From assembly GCF_014651075.1 (NCBI RefSeq), contig NZ_BMWE01000010.1, positions 124,001-188,000 of the forward strand: 64,000 nucleotides of DNA, in the 5' to 3' direction. Made by a program: the position numbers and the translations under genes. The DNA comes from Streptomyces djakartensis (GTDB taxonomy: Bacteria > Actinomycetota > Actinomycetes > Streptomycetales > Streptomycetaceae). Shown piece after piece: positions 42,093 to 49,366 of the stretch. Position 1 is the stretch's first letter; every line of letters starts with the position of its first letter. The notes under the pieces are model-generated. The model searched no databases, was not told the DNA's origin, and saw nothing but the letters and a program-made list of their open reading frames with translations.

Positions 42093-43460
42093 ATGGCCAT
42101 GAACCGACGCACCTTCCTGGGACTGGGCGCAGCGGGAGCCGTCGCCGCCGTCCATGCGTACGGCGCCCCCGCGGCGACGGCGTTCCCGTCCGCCCCGGCG
42201 TTCTCGTCCACCCCGGCGTTCCCGTCCACCCCGGCGGCCGCGCCGACCCGGCGCTTCGCCATCGGAGTGCGGGAGTACGCCTGGAGCCGCGGCAACCGCC
42301 GGCTGACCACCCGGATCTTCTACCCCGCCACCGGCAACCCTGGCGGCAATCCCGTCGTGGGCGCCCCCATCGCCGACGGTGTCTTCCCCATCTGCGAGTT
42401 CAGCCACGGCCTCGGCGGCAACCCGGAGAGCTACGCACCGCTGATCCGCCCGCTGGCCGAGGCCGGATTCGTCGTCCCCGCACCCGTCTTCCCCACCACC
42501 TCCAGCGGCACCCAGGGCAACATCCAGGACGTCTACAACGGAAACCAGTCCAAGGACGTGTCCCAGGTCATCACCAACACCCTCGCCCTCAACACCACGG
42601 CGGGCGACCCGTTCGCCGGGCACCTCGACACCACCACCGGCGTCGGCGTCGCGGGACACTCGCTGGGCGGCATGACCACCCACGGGTTACTCACCGCCTG
42701 GCCGGACAGCCGGATAGCCGCCGCCGTCCCCTTCGCCTGTGTCGACATGGGAAACCCCGGCACCACGGTCAGGGCCAACGTCCTGTTCGTCCACGGCGAT
42801 CAGGACTCCGTCTGCCAGTACTCCTCCGCGCGCCAGGCCTACACGGAACTGCCCGCCCCCAAAGCGTTCCTCACCCACCGCGGCACGGGCCACGACCAGT
42901 ACATATGGAGCGGCTACAACCACACCCAGACGGTCGCCACGTATGTGGACTGGATGCGCTGGAGCCTCTACGCCGACACCGCCGCCCGCGACCGCCTCCG
43001 CGCCGACGCCACCTCCGGCACCACCACCACGACCTGGGAAGCCGTCCTCACCTCCCTCCCCACCGGGCCGACGGTCAGCCTCCGCTCCCGGGGCAACGGC
43101 CAGTACGTGTGCGCGGAGAACGCCGGCGCCGACCCGCTCGTCGCCAACCGCGCCACCGTCGGCGACTGGGAACGGTTCGACCTGGTCGACCTCGGCGACA
43201 ACAACGTCGCGCTGAAGGCCCGTGCCAACGGCCGGTACGTCTGCGCGGAGAACGCCGGTGCCGACGCGCTCATCGCCAACCGCACCGCCGTCGGGCCCTG
43301 GGAGACCTTCCGGCGCGTGAACAACTCCGACGGCACCGTCAGCCTGCGCGCCCAGGCCAACAACCAGTACGTCGGCGCCGCGAACAACGGAACCGGCCCC
43401 CTGACAGCCAACCGCACCGCGATCGGCCCCTGGGAGTCCTTCGACCTGACCACCGGCTGA
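42093..43460 (+). CDS. Tat-exported alpha/beta hydrolase with three C-terminal trefoil-like repeats
   Basis: A 455-residue protein. Tat signal NRRTFLGLGAAGAVAAVHAYG (twin Arg, hydrophobic core), then an Ala/Pro/Ser spacer. About 55-310 is a chlorophyllase/PAF-hydrolase-like domain: FEFSHGLGGNPESY-type oxyanion loop, nucleophile GHSLGGMTTHG, Asp in LFVHGDQDSV, His in HRGTGHDQY. About 325-455 has three ~42-residue repeats, each (S/A)LxxxxN.xYVxAxNxGxxxLxANRxxxGxWExF, resembling fascin/ricin-type beta-trefoil leaves that bind sugars or actin. AAGGAG six bases before the ATG. Confidence 0.88.
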   Translation: MAMNRRTFLGLGAAGAVAAVHAYGAPAATAFPSAPAFSSTPAFPSTPAAAPTRRFAIGVREYAWSRGNRRLTTRIFYPATGNPGGNPVVGAPIADGVFPICEFSHGLGGNPESYAPLIRPLAEAGFVVPAPVFPTTSSGTQGNIQDVYNGNQSKDVSQVITNTLALNTTAGDPFAGHLDTTTGVGVAGHSLGGMTTHGLLTAWPDSRIAAAVPFACVDMGNPGTTVRANVLFVHGDQDSVCQYSSARQAYTELPAPKAFLTHRGTGHDQYIWSGYNHTQTVATYVDWMRWSLYADTAARDRLRADATSGTTTTTWEAVLTSLPTGPTVSLRSRGNGQYVCAENAGADPLVANRATVGDWERFDLVDLGDNNVALKARANGRYVCAENAGADALIANRTAVGPWETFRRVNNSDGTVSLRAQANNQYVGAANNGTGPLTANRTAIGPWESFDLTTG

Positions 43461-43490
43461 CCCGCCCCGCCCCGCCCCGCCCCGCCCCGA
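43461..43490. repeat. CCCCG short tandem repeat
   Basis: About six near-perfect tandem copies of CCCCG immediately after the hydrolase stop. Confidence 0.8.
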
Positions 43491-43495
43491 ACGAT

Positions 43496-43532
43496 GAAAC
43501 CGCAGGTCAGAACGCATCTGACCCGGGGTTTC
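43496..43532 (+). terminator. Hairpin after secreted hydrolase gene
   Basis: 16-nt arms (43496-43511, 43517-43532; 14 of 16 paired), 5-nt loop, about 35 bp past the stop. Confidence 0.6.
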
Positions 43533-43613
43533 CAGCAGCAGCCTGAGCAAGTGCTGTACACGCCGGAGGCGCAGGAGACACCTGCAGAGTGGACCTTCCC
43601 GAAGGCGTGGACG

Positions 43614-43654
43614 GAAGCCCCCAGCGGGCCCGTGACGGGTCGCCTGGGGGCTTC
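43614..43654. terminator. Second hairpin with GAAGCCCCCAG arms
   Basis: 11-bp perfect arms (43614-43624, 43644-43654). No gene ends here now, so it may be left from a lost gene or element. Confidence 0.5.
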
Positions 43655-43845
43655 TCCGTGTTGCGCGCAATCCGCAGCCGACGTCCTCGTCCAGCAATCC
43701 GCCGCAATCCGTGAGCGCCACCGCGCAACCACCGCGCATCCTGGATCTCCAACCGACCGCCCATGGCCCAGGGCCGTTGTCGGGCTGCGGCCTTCTACGC
43801 TGCACGGTCGTTGGACACCAGCAGCGACCAGCGATCGGAGACCCC

Positions 43846-44385
43846 ATGTCAGGTGTTGAGTTCGAAGCGAAGGCCCTCGACATCGACCTCGCGAAGGCCG
43901 CACGGCTCATCACCGAGGCCGGCGGCACCTGCACGACCGGGACACGCCTCATGCGGCGGTACGTGTACGACACCATCCCGGCCGTCCCCGGCCGCTGGGT
44001 GCGGCTACGCGACACGGGAACCGAAGTCACCCTGTGCGTAAAGCAGATCACCACTGACGCCGTCGACGGGACCCACGAGACCGAGGTCACCGTCGACAAC
44101 TTCGAGGAAACGGCCGCGCTGCTGCGGCTCACCGGCCTGACACCGCGCAGCTACCAGGAGAACCGGCGCACCTCGTACACCCTCGGCGCTGTCCGTCTCG
44201 AGATCGACGAGTGGCCCCGCATCCCGCCGTACCTGGAGATCGAGGCCGACGACGAGACACAGGTGTGGACGGCCGCCGCCGCGCTGGGCATCGATTCCGA
44301 CCGGCTCACATCGATCAACACCACGAAGGTCTACGGCCTTTACGGCATCGACCTGGACTCCATCACCGACCTGCGCTTCGAGTAG
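43846..44385 (+). CDS. CYTH-domain protein, class IV adenylate cyclase-like
   Basis: A 179-residue CYTH-fold protein. The signature EFEAKALDID gives the EXEXK-like strand; RRYVYDT, WVRLRDTG, LCVKQIT, ETEVTVDNFEET and VRLEIDEWPRIPPYLEIEA supply the charged tunnel residues that bind triphosphate and metal. Members act as CyaB-type adenylate cyclases, thiamine triphosphatases or polyphosphatases; the reaction is open. It sits just before the broken radical SAM gene and was probably its partner. GGAG eight bases before the ATG. Confidence 0.85.
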   Translation: MSGVEFEAKALDIDLAKAARLITEAGGTCTTGTRLMRRYVYDTIPAVPGRWVRLRDTGTEVTLCVKQITTDAVDGTHETEVTVDNFEETAALLRLTGLTPRSYQENRRTSYTLGAVRLEIDEWPRIPPYLEIEADDETQVWTAAAALGIDSDRLTSINTTKVYGLYGIDLDSITDLRFE

Positions 44386-44445
44386 GCCGGCGCCTGCGAC
44401 ACCGGCCGGGGCACCGTGCCCCGGCCGCCCGGAGAAGGGGGCACC

Positions 44446-44838
44446 GTGCACGACCTGAGCGACGTGCCGGTGGAAGTGAAACCGGACCGCACCCTGCATG
44501 TGAAGATCATCGAAGCGTGCGGCCGCCTGCTCGTTCTGCCGCAACGAGGGAACACCCGTCGCCACACCGGGCCGCACCGGACGCGTCTCTATCCACCTCC
44601 GCACCAACGGCGCCGGCTTCATGCCCGACCGGATCGCCGCCGACGCCGACTTCGCTACGGCCCTCGCAGCCGTCCGAGGCAGCCTACCGACGAACGAAGT
44701 GCACTTCACGGGCGGTGAGCCGACGCTGCACCCCGACCTGCCCGGGCTGATCACCATCGCCCGGCGCCTCGGACTCACGGTCGGACTGACCTCGAACGGC
44801 GAAAACGGCGCCGCGGTCCTGCCAGCCGCCCCGGACAG
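44446..44838 (+). pseudogene. Radical SAM protein, frameshifted and 3'-truncated
   Basis: The reading frame starts at a GTG after GGAGAAGGGGG and gives VHDLSDVPVEVKPDRT then VKIIEAC. Between the first and second Cys codons of the CxxxCxxC cluster there are 7 instead of 9 bases (44521-44527), so a 2-base deletion (or equivalent) breaks the frame there. In the other frame the protein continues CSFCRNEGTPV, then EVHFTGGEPTLHPDLPGL (SAM-binding GGE) and GLTSNGENGAAVLPA, then stops resembling the family where the tRNA-side hairpin begins. Only about 130 of an expected 300 or more residues remain. Non-functional as read. Confidence 0.75.
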
Positions 44839-44843
44839 CAGAA

Positions 44844-44876
44844 AACCCCAGGTCACGGGCTATGTGACCTGGGGTT
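44844..44876 (-). terminator. Original tRNA-Thr terminator, displaced by the element
   Basis: 13-bp perfect stem (44844-44856, 44864-44876), 7-nt loop, followed on the minus strand by TTTTC. It abuts the left copy of the tRNA 3' segment, where a terminator for the minus-strand tRNA would have been before integration. Confidence 0.7.
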
Positions 44877-44879
44877 CAC

Positions 44880-44924
44880 CAGAGCCCCCTGTCGGATTCG
44901 AACCGACGACCTACGCATTACAAG
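44880..44924. repeat. Left attachment-site repeat (tRNA-Thr 3' fragment)
   Basis: 45 bp identical to 55293-55337. It holds the anticodon loop through the 3' end of tRNA-Thr plus three flanking bases, on the minus strand. It is not a functional tRNA, as the 5' half is absent. Confidence 0.9.
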
Positions 44925-45032
44925 GTCTATAGCGCTCTGACGATGACCAGCGGTAAGACCCTCATAGGCCGGTGACCTGCGGATTTGGCATCCCGCTAGA
45001 TCCCAAGTATTCCCGGCTGATCCCGTTCTCAC

Positions 45033-45049
45033 GTGTACGGAATGTGTAC
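45033..45049. promoter_or_regulatory. Left-end dyad repeat, candidate integrase arm site
   Basis: GTGTACGGAATGTGTAC contains a duplicated G-Y-GTAC block 11 bp apart and matches 55212-55228 at 14 of 17 positions, the differences being mirrored in both blocks. It is itself enclosed by CCCGTTCTC/GAGAACGGG (45022-45030, 45050-45058). Confidence 0.5.
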
Positions 45050-45131
45050 GAGAACGGGGCGGCCCCGGGCGGTGTCCTACCACCGACCACGGGGCCTACG
45101 GCCGGACCCTTCACCAGCAAGGAGTCAGACC

Positions 45132-45620
45132 GTGAGCAACACCGTACACAGCGCTGCCGCCACGCTCCGGGCGGTCCCGCAGCTGCCGGCCGACGAGCCG
45201 CGCACGTGGACCTTCACCAACCGCGAGACCGGCGAGCCCACCACCGTCACGTGCATGCTGGGCTGCACGCTCGACCACGCGCAGGACATCGCCACCCCGA
45301 CGCACCCCGAAGACATCAGCTGCCAGGCCGATGGCCCGGAGCTGCACCTGCCCGTCATGGGCTCGCTGTGCGAGTCGGGCCGCACCGAGAACCTGTCCGT
45401 CCTGGGCTTCCGGCTGCAGGTGAACCCGTTCGCCCCGACGCTCGCTGAGCGGCTTCCGCACCTGCTCGTCGAGGTGGTCGATGAGCAGTGGATCGAGGGC
45501 CTGGACCCCGACACGCTCGCCATGGTCATCGGCCAGCTGCAGAGCCAGCTCGAGCGCCTGCGCGTCGCCCAGGTGCAGCTGGGCGCGGCTCGTGACGAGT
45601 ACCGGAGGCGGTCCGCATGA
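45132..45620 (+). CDS. DUF6907-like hypothetical protein, element operon gene 1
   Basis: A 162-residue soluble protein. TWTFTNRETGEPTTVTCMLGCTLDHAQDIA and a later acidic C-terminal coiled segment (QLQSQLERLRVAQVQLGAARDEYRRR). Similar proteins are common cargo in Streptomyces integrative elements; function unknown. GTG start after AAGGAG; stop overlaps the next start (ATGA). Confidence 0.72.
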   Translation: MSNTVHSAAATLRAVPQLPADEPRTWTFTNRETGEPTTVTCMLGCTLDHAQDIATPTHPEDISCQADGPELHLPVMGSLCESGRTENLSVLGFRLQVNPFAPTLAERLPHLLVEVVDEQWIEGLDPDTLAMVIGQLQSQLERLRVAQVQLGAARDEYRRRSA

Positions 45621-45982
45621 GCGACCCCCGCACGGTGACCGTGAACGTCCTCGTCACCAAGCCGCTCGAGATCGAAGAACCCGACTGGTGCGCCGGCCAC
45701 AGCGACGACCGCGCGGAGTTCAAGGCCGACATCACCCACAAGGGCCGTGAACACGTCCTCAAGGTGGGCGGCTTCCCGCTGTTCCGCGCGATGCTCGCCC
45801 AGGCGCCCTACTCGCAGCACGCCCCATCCGCGCCCTGCCTGTACGTCGAGCAGCTGGACCTCACCGGCTCGTACACGCCGGACGAGGTCGAGGACCTGGC
45901 CGACGCCCTCGTCGAGGTGGCCGCGCGCCTCCGCGCCCTGGGCCGCGAGCTGGACGCCGTCCTCGAGGAGGAGGGCCGGTGA
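45617..45982 (+). CDS. DUF6907-like hypothetical protein, element operon gene 2
   Basis: A 121-residue protein with EEPDWCAGHSDDRAEFKADITHKG, a Cys/His/Asp pattern also seen in the preceding gene's family, and a C-terminal helix (VEDLADALVEVAARLRALGRELD). Starts four bases inside the previous gene's stop and its stop overlaps the next GTG, so translation is coupled. Confidence 0.72.
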   Translation: MSDPRTVTVNVLVTKPLEIEEPDWCAGHSDDRAEFKADITHKGREHVLKVGGFPLFRAMLAQAPYSQHAPSAPCLYVEQLDLTGSYTPDEVEDLADALVEVAARLRALGRELDAVLEEEGR

Positions 45983-46770
45983 AGCGTGACCCGCTGCTCT
46001 GGGTCGCCACGGCGGCCGTCCTCACCGTCCTCGCCTCCGCCGAGTACGAGCTGGCCCGCGCGTGCGGCTTCGGTACCTACGTCGCCGCCGGCGTCCCGGC
46101 CGCGCTGGACGTGTACGCCCTCGCCGCGCTCCGGGCACGCCGCGACGTCCTCGCGGTCGTCCTGTCCCTGATCGCCGTGAACGCGGCCTCCCACCTCGTC
46201 GAGGTCGGCCTGCTGCCCGTGTCGGTGACGCTCGTCGTCGCCGTTTCCGCGGTCGCCCCGCTCGTGCTGTGGCGCGTGCACCGACTGTCCGAGCAGCGAG
46301 CGGAACCGGCGGCGGAACCCGTCCCGGCCGTGGCGGAACCGACCCCGGAACCGGCGGAACCGATCACCGTGGAGCGCGAGCCCGCGCCGGTCAACGTGGC
46401 CCCCGTCGGGCCCGTCCTCGGCCCCTGGCAACCCCTGGCGGAACTCGCGGGCGGAACCAGCGGAACCGGGGGCGGAACCGGCCCTGACCTGCTCGGCGAT
46501 CACTTCGCGGCCGTGCGCAAAGCCATCGGCGAGACCCCGGCGGAACCGGCAACGGAACCAGTTCCGCCCGCAGTTCCGCCGACCGGAACAGGCGCCGACG
46601 ACATCGAGACCATCGACAGCCAGAACACGACGTTCGAGGCGCGCGTGGCCACCGTGCGGCACTGGCTGGAGAGCGAACCGGAACTCACCGGAACCGAGAT
46701 CGGCAACCGGCTCGGCATCTCCGACGGCTACGGCCGGCGCCTGCTGCGCACCGCCCGGGACGGCTCGTGA
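45979..46770 (+). CDS. SpdB/DUF2637-like membrane protein with C-terminal HTH
   Basis: A 263-residue protein. Residues 5-100 hold about four transmembrane helices (LLWVATAAVLTVLASAEYEL, YVAAGVPAALDVYALAAL, VLAVVLSLIAVNAASHLVEV, VTLVVAVSAVAPLVLW). About 105-210 is an Ala/Glu/Pro linker. About 218-260 is an HTH-like end (VATVRHWLESEPELTGTEIG, LGISDGYGRRLL). This is the layout of spread proteins of conjugative actinomycete elements, which help plasmid spread through mycelium. GTG start, coupled on both sides. Confidence 0.75.
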   Translation: MKRDPLLWVATAAVLTVLASAEYELARACGFGTYVAAGVPAALDVYALAALRARRDVLAVVLSLIAVNAASHLVEVGLLPVSVTLVVAVSAVAPLVLWRVHRLSEQRAEPAAEPVPAVAEPTPEPAEPITVEREPAPVNVAPVGPVLGPWQPLAELAGGTSGTGGGTGPDLLGDHFAAVRKAIGETPAEPATEPVPPAVPPTGTGADDIETIDSQNTTFEARVATVRHWLESEPELTGTEIGNRLGISDGYGRRLLRTARDGS

Positions 46771-46913
46771 TCCTCGCCGCCTGTTTCGCGCTCGCCGCGC
46801 TCGCGGCCCTCGTCGGCCTCGCCCTGGTCGACACCCGCACCGTGCCCCCCGTGAGCGGCACGTGCGCCCTGATCCTCACCCTCGCCGCGCTCGGCGTGGC
46901 CGTGTACCGCTGA
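46767..46913 (+). CDS. Small membrane protein (SpdD-like position)
   Basis: A 48-residue protein that is almost entirely hydrophobic: VILAACFALAALAALVGLAL, then a short DTRTVPPVSG turn and a second helix CALILTLAALGVAVYR. Two transmembrane segments. GTG overlaps the preceding stop by four bases. It is too short for family assignment, but its place among spd-like genes suggests a spread or pore role. Confidence 0.65.
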   Translation: MILAACFALAALAALVGLALVDTRTVPPVSGTCALILTLAALGVAVYR

Positions 46914-46921
46914 AGGACACC

Positions 46922-47434
46922 ATGAACTACGTGACGTTCGGCGGCGTGACCGTCGGCCTGATGATCCTCGGCTACCAGCTCATGATCTGGTGGCCCGGCC
47001 GCAAGCCCCTGATGAAGGACATCGTCAAGCACGCCTCCCGGCTCCTGCCCTTCCTCGCCTCCTGGGCCTACGGCTGCCTGACCACCCTCGGCATCGGCGG
47101 CCTCATTGGCACCGCGTCCAGCGCCGTTCTCGGCATCTCCAACTGGCTCGGTGACGCGGCCCTCGTCTGGGGGGTCGGCGAGTCCGGCGGCCAACTGGCC
47201 GGGGCGAAGACCTTCACCCCTCTGACCGGCCCCGGCGCGGCCCTCGTCCTCATCGCCACGTGCGTGTTCATCGCGGCCGTGAAGAAAGCCAGCGGCGACA
47301 CATCCAAGACGCTGAAGCTCGGCGCCTGGTGCGGCATCACCCTCGGCACTTCCGCCGGCGTCGCCGGGTTCGCCGCGGTGCCCCTCGCCCAGGCAGCGAA
47401 CTGGCTCGGCGGCAACCTCTACGAGGCGCTGTGA
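46922..47434 (+). CDS. Multi-pass membrane protein of the transfer-type operon
   Basis: A 170-residue protein with about four membrane segments (FGGVTVGLMILGYQLMIWW, LLPFLASWAYGCLTTLGIGG, AALVLIATCVFIAAVKK, LGTSAGVAGFAAVPLA). Family unrecognised; conserved membrane proteins like this accompany spd genes in integrative elements. GAAGGA before the ATG. Stop overlaps the next ATG. Confidence 0.7.
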   Translation: MNYVTFGGVTVGLMILGYQLMIWWPGRKPLMKDIVKHASRLLPFLASWAYGCLTTLGIGGLIGTASSAVLGISNWLGDAALVWGVGESGGQLAGAKTFTPLTGPGAALVLIATCVFIAAVKKASGDTSKTLKLGAWCGITLGTSAGVAGFAAVPLAQAANWLGGNLYEAL

Positions 47435-47793
47435 TGGCGGACCACCTCGAGCAGGAAGAGCCCTCGTGGGTGGCCGGGGCCGTCGTTCTGGCCGCCCTCG
47501 GCGGCGGCGCCCTGGCCGTCGTGTTCGCCCTCGCGGTGGAGGCCGGCGTGCTCGCCGTCTGGGTGGCCGCGGTGGCGGCTGTGTGGTGGTCGGCCCGTCG
47601 CCGGGTGCCCGATTCGTCCGCCACTCCCCCACCGCAGGAGGGGCGCCCCTCCTGCCGCGAATGCGCAGGTCACGAGCTTATCGACGTGACCCCTTCTGAG
47701 ACTCAGAAGGGGATGTTGATCTACAAGTCCGCGCCTCCCGACCGGCCCAACCACACCCACATCCACATCGTCGAGGAGGTGAACCCGCGATGA
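47434..47793 (+). CDS. Hypothetical membrane protein
   Basis: A 119-residue protein with two adjoining hydrophobic segments (WVAGAVVLAALGGGALAVVF and VLAVWVAAVAAVWWSA), then a soluble tail with CRECAGHELIDV and THIHIVEEV. The single CxxC plus later His residues could bind a metal. Coupled to neighbours by ATGA overlaps. Confidence 0.68.
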   Translation: MADHLEQEEPSWVAGAVVLAALGGGALAVVFALAVEAGVLAVWVAAVAAVWWSARRRVPDSSATPPPQEGRPSCRECAGHELIDVTPSETQKGMLIYKSAPPDRPNHTHIHIVEEVNPR

Positions 47794-47897
47794 TCCGTCG
47801 ACTCCTCGCCGCGGTCCTGCGCTACGAGCAGCCGCCGCTCGACTACTGCCCCAACTGCGCCGGGCACTACCCGCCTTCGCACTTCCCCTGTGTGTAG
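47790..47897 (+). CDS. 35-residue Cys/His mini-protein
   Basis: MIRRLLAAVLRYEQ followed by DYCPNCAGHYPPSHFPCV: three Cys and two His in 17 residues, enough for a single zinc site. ATG overlaps the preceding stop (ATGA), which supports translation. Last gene of the rightward operon. Confidence 0.6.
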   Translation: MIRRLLAAVLRYEQPPLDYCPNCAGHYPPSHFPCV

Positions 47898-47907
47898 TCC
47901 GCGCACG

Positions 47908-47943
47908 GCAACGGCCCCCGTCCTCGAGGACGGGGGCCGTTGC
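47908..47943. terminator. Bidirectional terminator, 36-nt perfect palindrome
   Basis: Perfect 18-bp palindrome centred on CTCGAG between the convergent operons, 11 bp after the rightward operon's last stop. Confidence 0.8.
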
Positions 47944-47960
47944 GCTGTCCGGCGCGGGCT

Positions 47961-48176
47961 TCAGCTGCCCCGCCGGGGCCTACAGGGCCGCGCGGGGCAG
48001 CGCGGCCCACACTCGTACACGTCCACGTCCAGGACGTGCGCACCCACCCGGCCCCGCGCCCGGCCGGCCGCCCGGCCGCCTTGCGCCAGTGAGGCCCCGC
48101 ACCAGCAGCATGCCCAACCGGCGTACTGAGCGCGTGTCAGCTCGGTGGCGTCAGGCGGCTTCGGCTTCCAGGTCAC
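47961..48176 (-). CDS. Small Cys-rich protein
   Basis: A 71-residue protein, VTWKPKPPDATELTRAQYAG, then WACCWCGASLAQGG and YECGPRCPARPCRPRRGS: seven or more Cys, a likely zinc-binding fold. GTG overlaps the upstream gene's stop (GTGA). Confidence 0.62.
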   Translation of the reverse strand: MTWKPKPPDATELTRAQYAGWACCWCGASLAQGGRAAGRARGRVGAHVLDVDVYECGPRCPARPCRPRRGS

Positions 48177-48370
48177 GGCCGGTCGGCGAACGGCACCAGG
48201 CGGTGTTCCTCGCGGCACGGCCCGCACGCGTACTGCACGCCCCCCGACCCGGAGCCCTGCTCGATGACGTCGATGAGCCGAACGTCGTCGGCGAAGCGGT
48301 TGTGCCAGCTGCAGAAGCCGTAGCTCGTGGGGGTGCCCGCGGCGGCCTCGGTCTGCGTACTCTCGTTCAC
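48173..48370 (-). CDS. Small hypothetical protein with CxxC and CSWH
   Basis: A 65-residue protein with SYGFCSWHNRFADDVRLID and YACGPCREEHRL, a candidate four-ligand metal site (Cys, His, CxxC). GTG start at 48370. Function unknown; forms a two-gene unit with the following Cys-rich gene. Confidence 0.62.
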   Translation of the reverse strand: MNESTQTEAAAGTPTSYGFCSWHNRFADDVRLIDVIEQGSGSGGVQYACGPCREEHRLVPFADRP

Positions 48371-48446
48371 GTCGACTCCTCACCAGTCGTCCACGCCCCC
48401 GAGCCCGGCCAGGCTGCGGGGGCTTTCCGCTGGTCGGACCGTACCG

Positions 48447-48463
48447 CTACAGGCCACTACAGG
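48447..48463. promoter_or_regulatory. CTACAGG direct repeat, candidate GntR operator
   Basis: Two CTACAGG copies start exactly 10 bp apart (48447 and 48457), one helical turn, in the space between the divergent small-protein gene and the GntR gene. The position suggests autoregulation of the latter. Confidence 0.4.
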
Positions 48464-48532
48464 GCACCCCATACGACCACATGGAGCCACCTACGGGTGC
48501 CGGTCGTGGGGTGGCGCCCTACGTTCCGGAGC

Positions 48533-48772
48533 ATGAGCGAAGACCCGTTCGTCTACGTCTACGTGCGCGTCGCCAACCAAGTGGAATCCGAGATCCGCTC
48601 CGGTCGACTTCCGCACGGCGCACGCCTGCCGAACGAGCGGGACATGGGCGCCCAGTACGGAGTAGCCCCGGGCACCGCCCGCCGCGCCGTACAGGAACTC
48701 CGCGATCGCGGCCTGGTCGTCACCCTGCCGAACAAGGGCACGTTTGTCGTCGCTCCCGACACTGGCGAGTAG
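48533..48772 (+). CDS. Minimal GntR-family regulator (KorSA-like role)
   Basis: A 79-residue protein that is only a GntR winged helix: VYVRVANQVESEIRSGRLPHG, then LPNERDMGAQYGVAPGTARRAV and a wing GLVVTLPNKGTFVV. No effector-binding domain follows. In elements such as pSAM2 a GntR protein (KorSA) represses transfer and replication genes; the same role here is inference. Confidence 0.85.
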   Translation: MSEDPFVYVYVRVANQVESEIRSGRLPHGARLPNERDMGAQYGVAPGTARRAVQELRDRGLVVTLPNKGTFVVAPDTGE

Positions 48773-49117
48773 GCGCCGCATCCTCGCGGCGGCCTGATCA
48801 AAACGTCCGAATTCGCGGGCACAGGATTTTCCCTCCCCGGCGGGTGACCTCCAGGCCCCGGGGGGAGTCACCCCCCAGGGGCGGGCCGCTCGTCCGTCGA
48901 GGAGGGCAACGCTCGCGGCGGCTGATTGGGCCGTTCCTGTGGCCGCCGTGCAGCTGCTCGGGCATGACCAAGGCCCGCCGGTTGCGAGGTGGCCGGCGGG
49001 CCTGTGGGTGGCGCTGGTCGGGTCTGTGCGGGGAAGGAGGCCCGCTAGGGTTTGGCCCCGCTCTCCGGCCATGGCTCCCCGCTCGTCACGGGGTGGCTTT
49101 GACGCCGCGGTGGTTGG
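48773..49117. other. Gene-free space in the element
   Basis: About 345 bp with no convincing gene, between the GntR gene and the 3' end of the leftward replication operon. The terminator hairpin at 48971 is the only clear structure. A CCCCGGGG-type symmetry (CCTCCAGGCCCCGGGG...CACCCCCCAGGGG) occurs near 48848-48884. Confidence 0.45.
48971..49003 (-). terminator. Terminator of leftward replication operon
   Basis: 11-bp perfect arms (48971-48981, 48993-49003), 11-nt loop. Confidence 0.65.
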
Positions 49118-49366
49118 TCATGCGGCCGGCGGAAGGTCCGGCGGGTCGATGGGCTGTCCGTCCGGTCCGGTCGGCGTGAGGTCGATGGTGATGACATCGC
49201 CGTTCGGTCCGGCCTTGAGTCGCCGTCCTCGCGGCATGGGCGCCTGGCCGTCGACGGCCTGGCCGTCGGTCATGGCGCTGTCGGACCACAGCGGCCTGCC
49301 TGCCTTGTCCCTCGGGAAGTACGGGTAGGTTCCGTCCTCGCCCGGGTCGAGCGCGTCGGTGGCCAT
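49118..49366 (-). CDS. Small hypothetical protein
   Basis: An 82-residue acidic, Pro/Gly/Asp-rich protein (MATDALDPGEDGTYPYFPRD..., TIDLTPTGPDGQPIDPPDLP), probably largely unstructured. ATG overlaps the preceding stop (ATGA). No family recognised. Confidence 0.6.
   Translation of the reverse strand: MATDALDPGEDGTYPYFPRDKAGRPLWSDSAMTDGQAVDGQAPMPRGRRLKAGPNGDVITIDLTPTGPDGQPIDPPDLPPAA

Larger units (their letters stand above)
43491..43845. other. Gene-free space with two hairpins
   Basis: About 355 bp. One open frame crosses it on the plus strand but has no start signal, no recognisable domain and odd composition, so it is not called. The space holds two terminator-like hairpins and the start region of the CYTH gene. 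Confidence 0.45.

Noticed and set aside
43494..43859. 121-codon plus-strand frame after the secreted hydrolase
   Set aside because: No Shine-Dalgarno, crosses two hairpins and overlaps the CYTH start. No family resemblance.
44880..44932. Second tRNA gene at the left element end
   Set aside because: Only the 3' half matches; the 5' half does not form acceptor or D stems. It is the att repeat.
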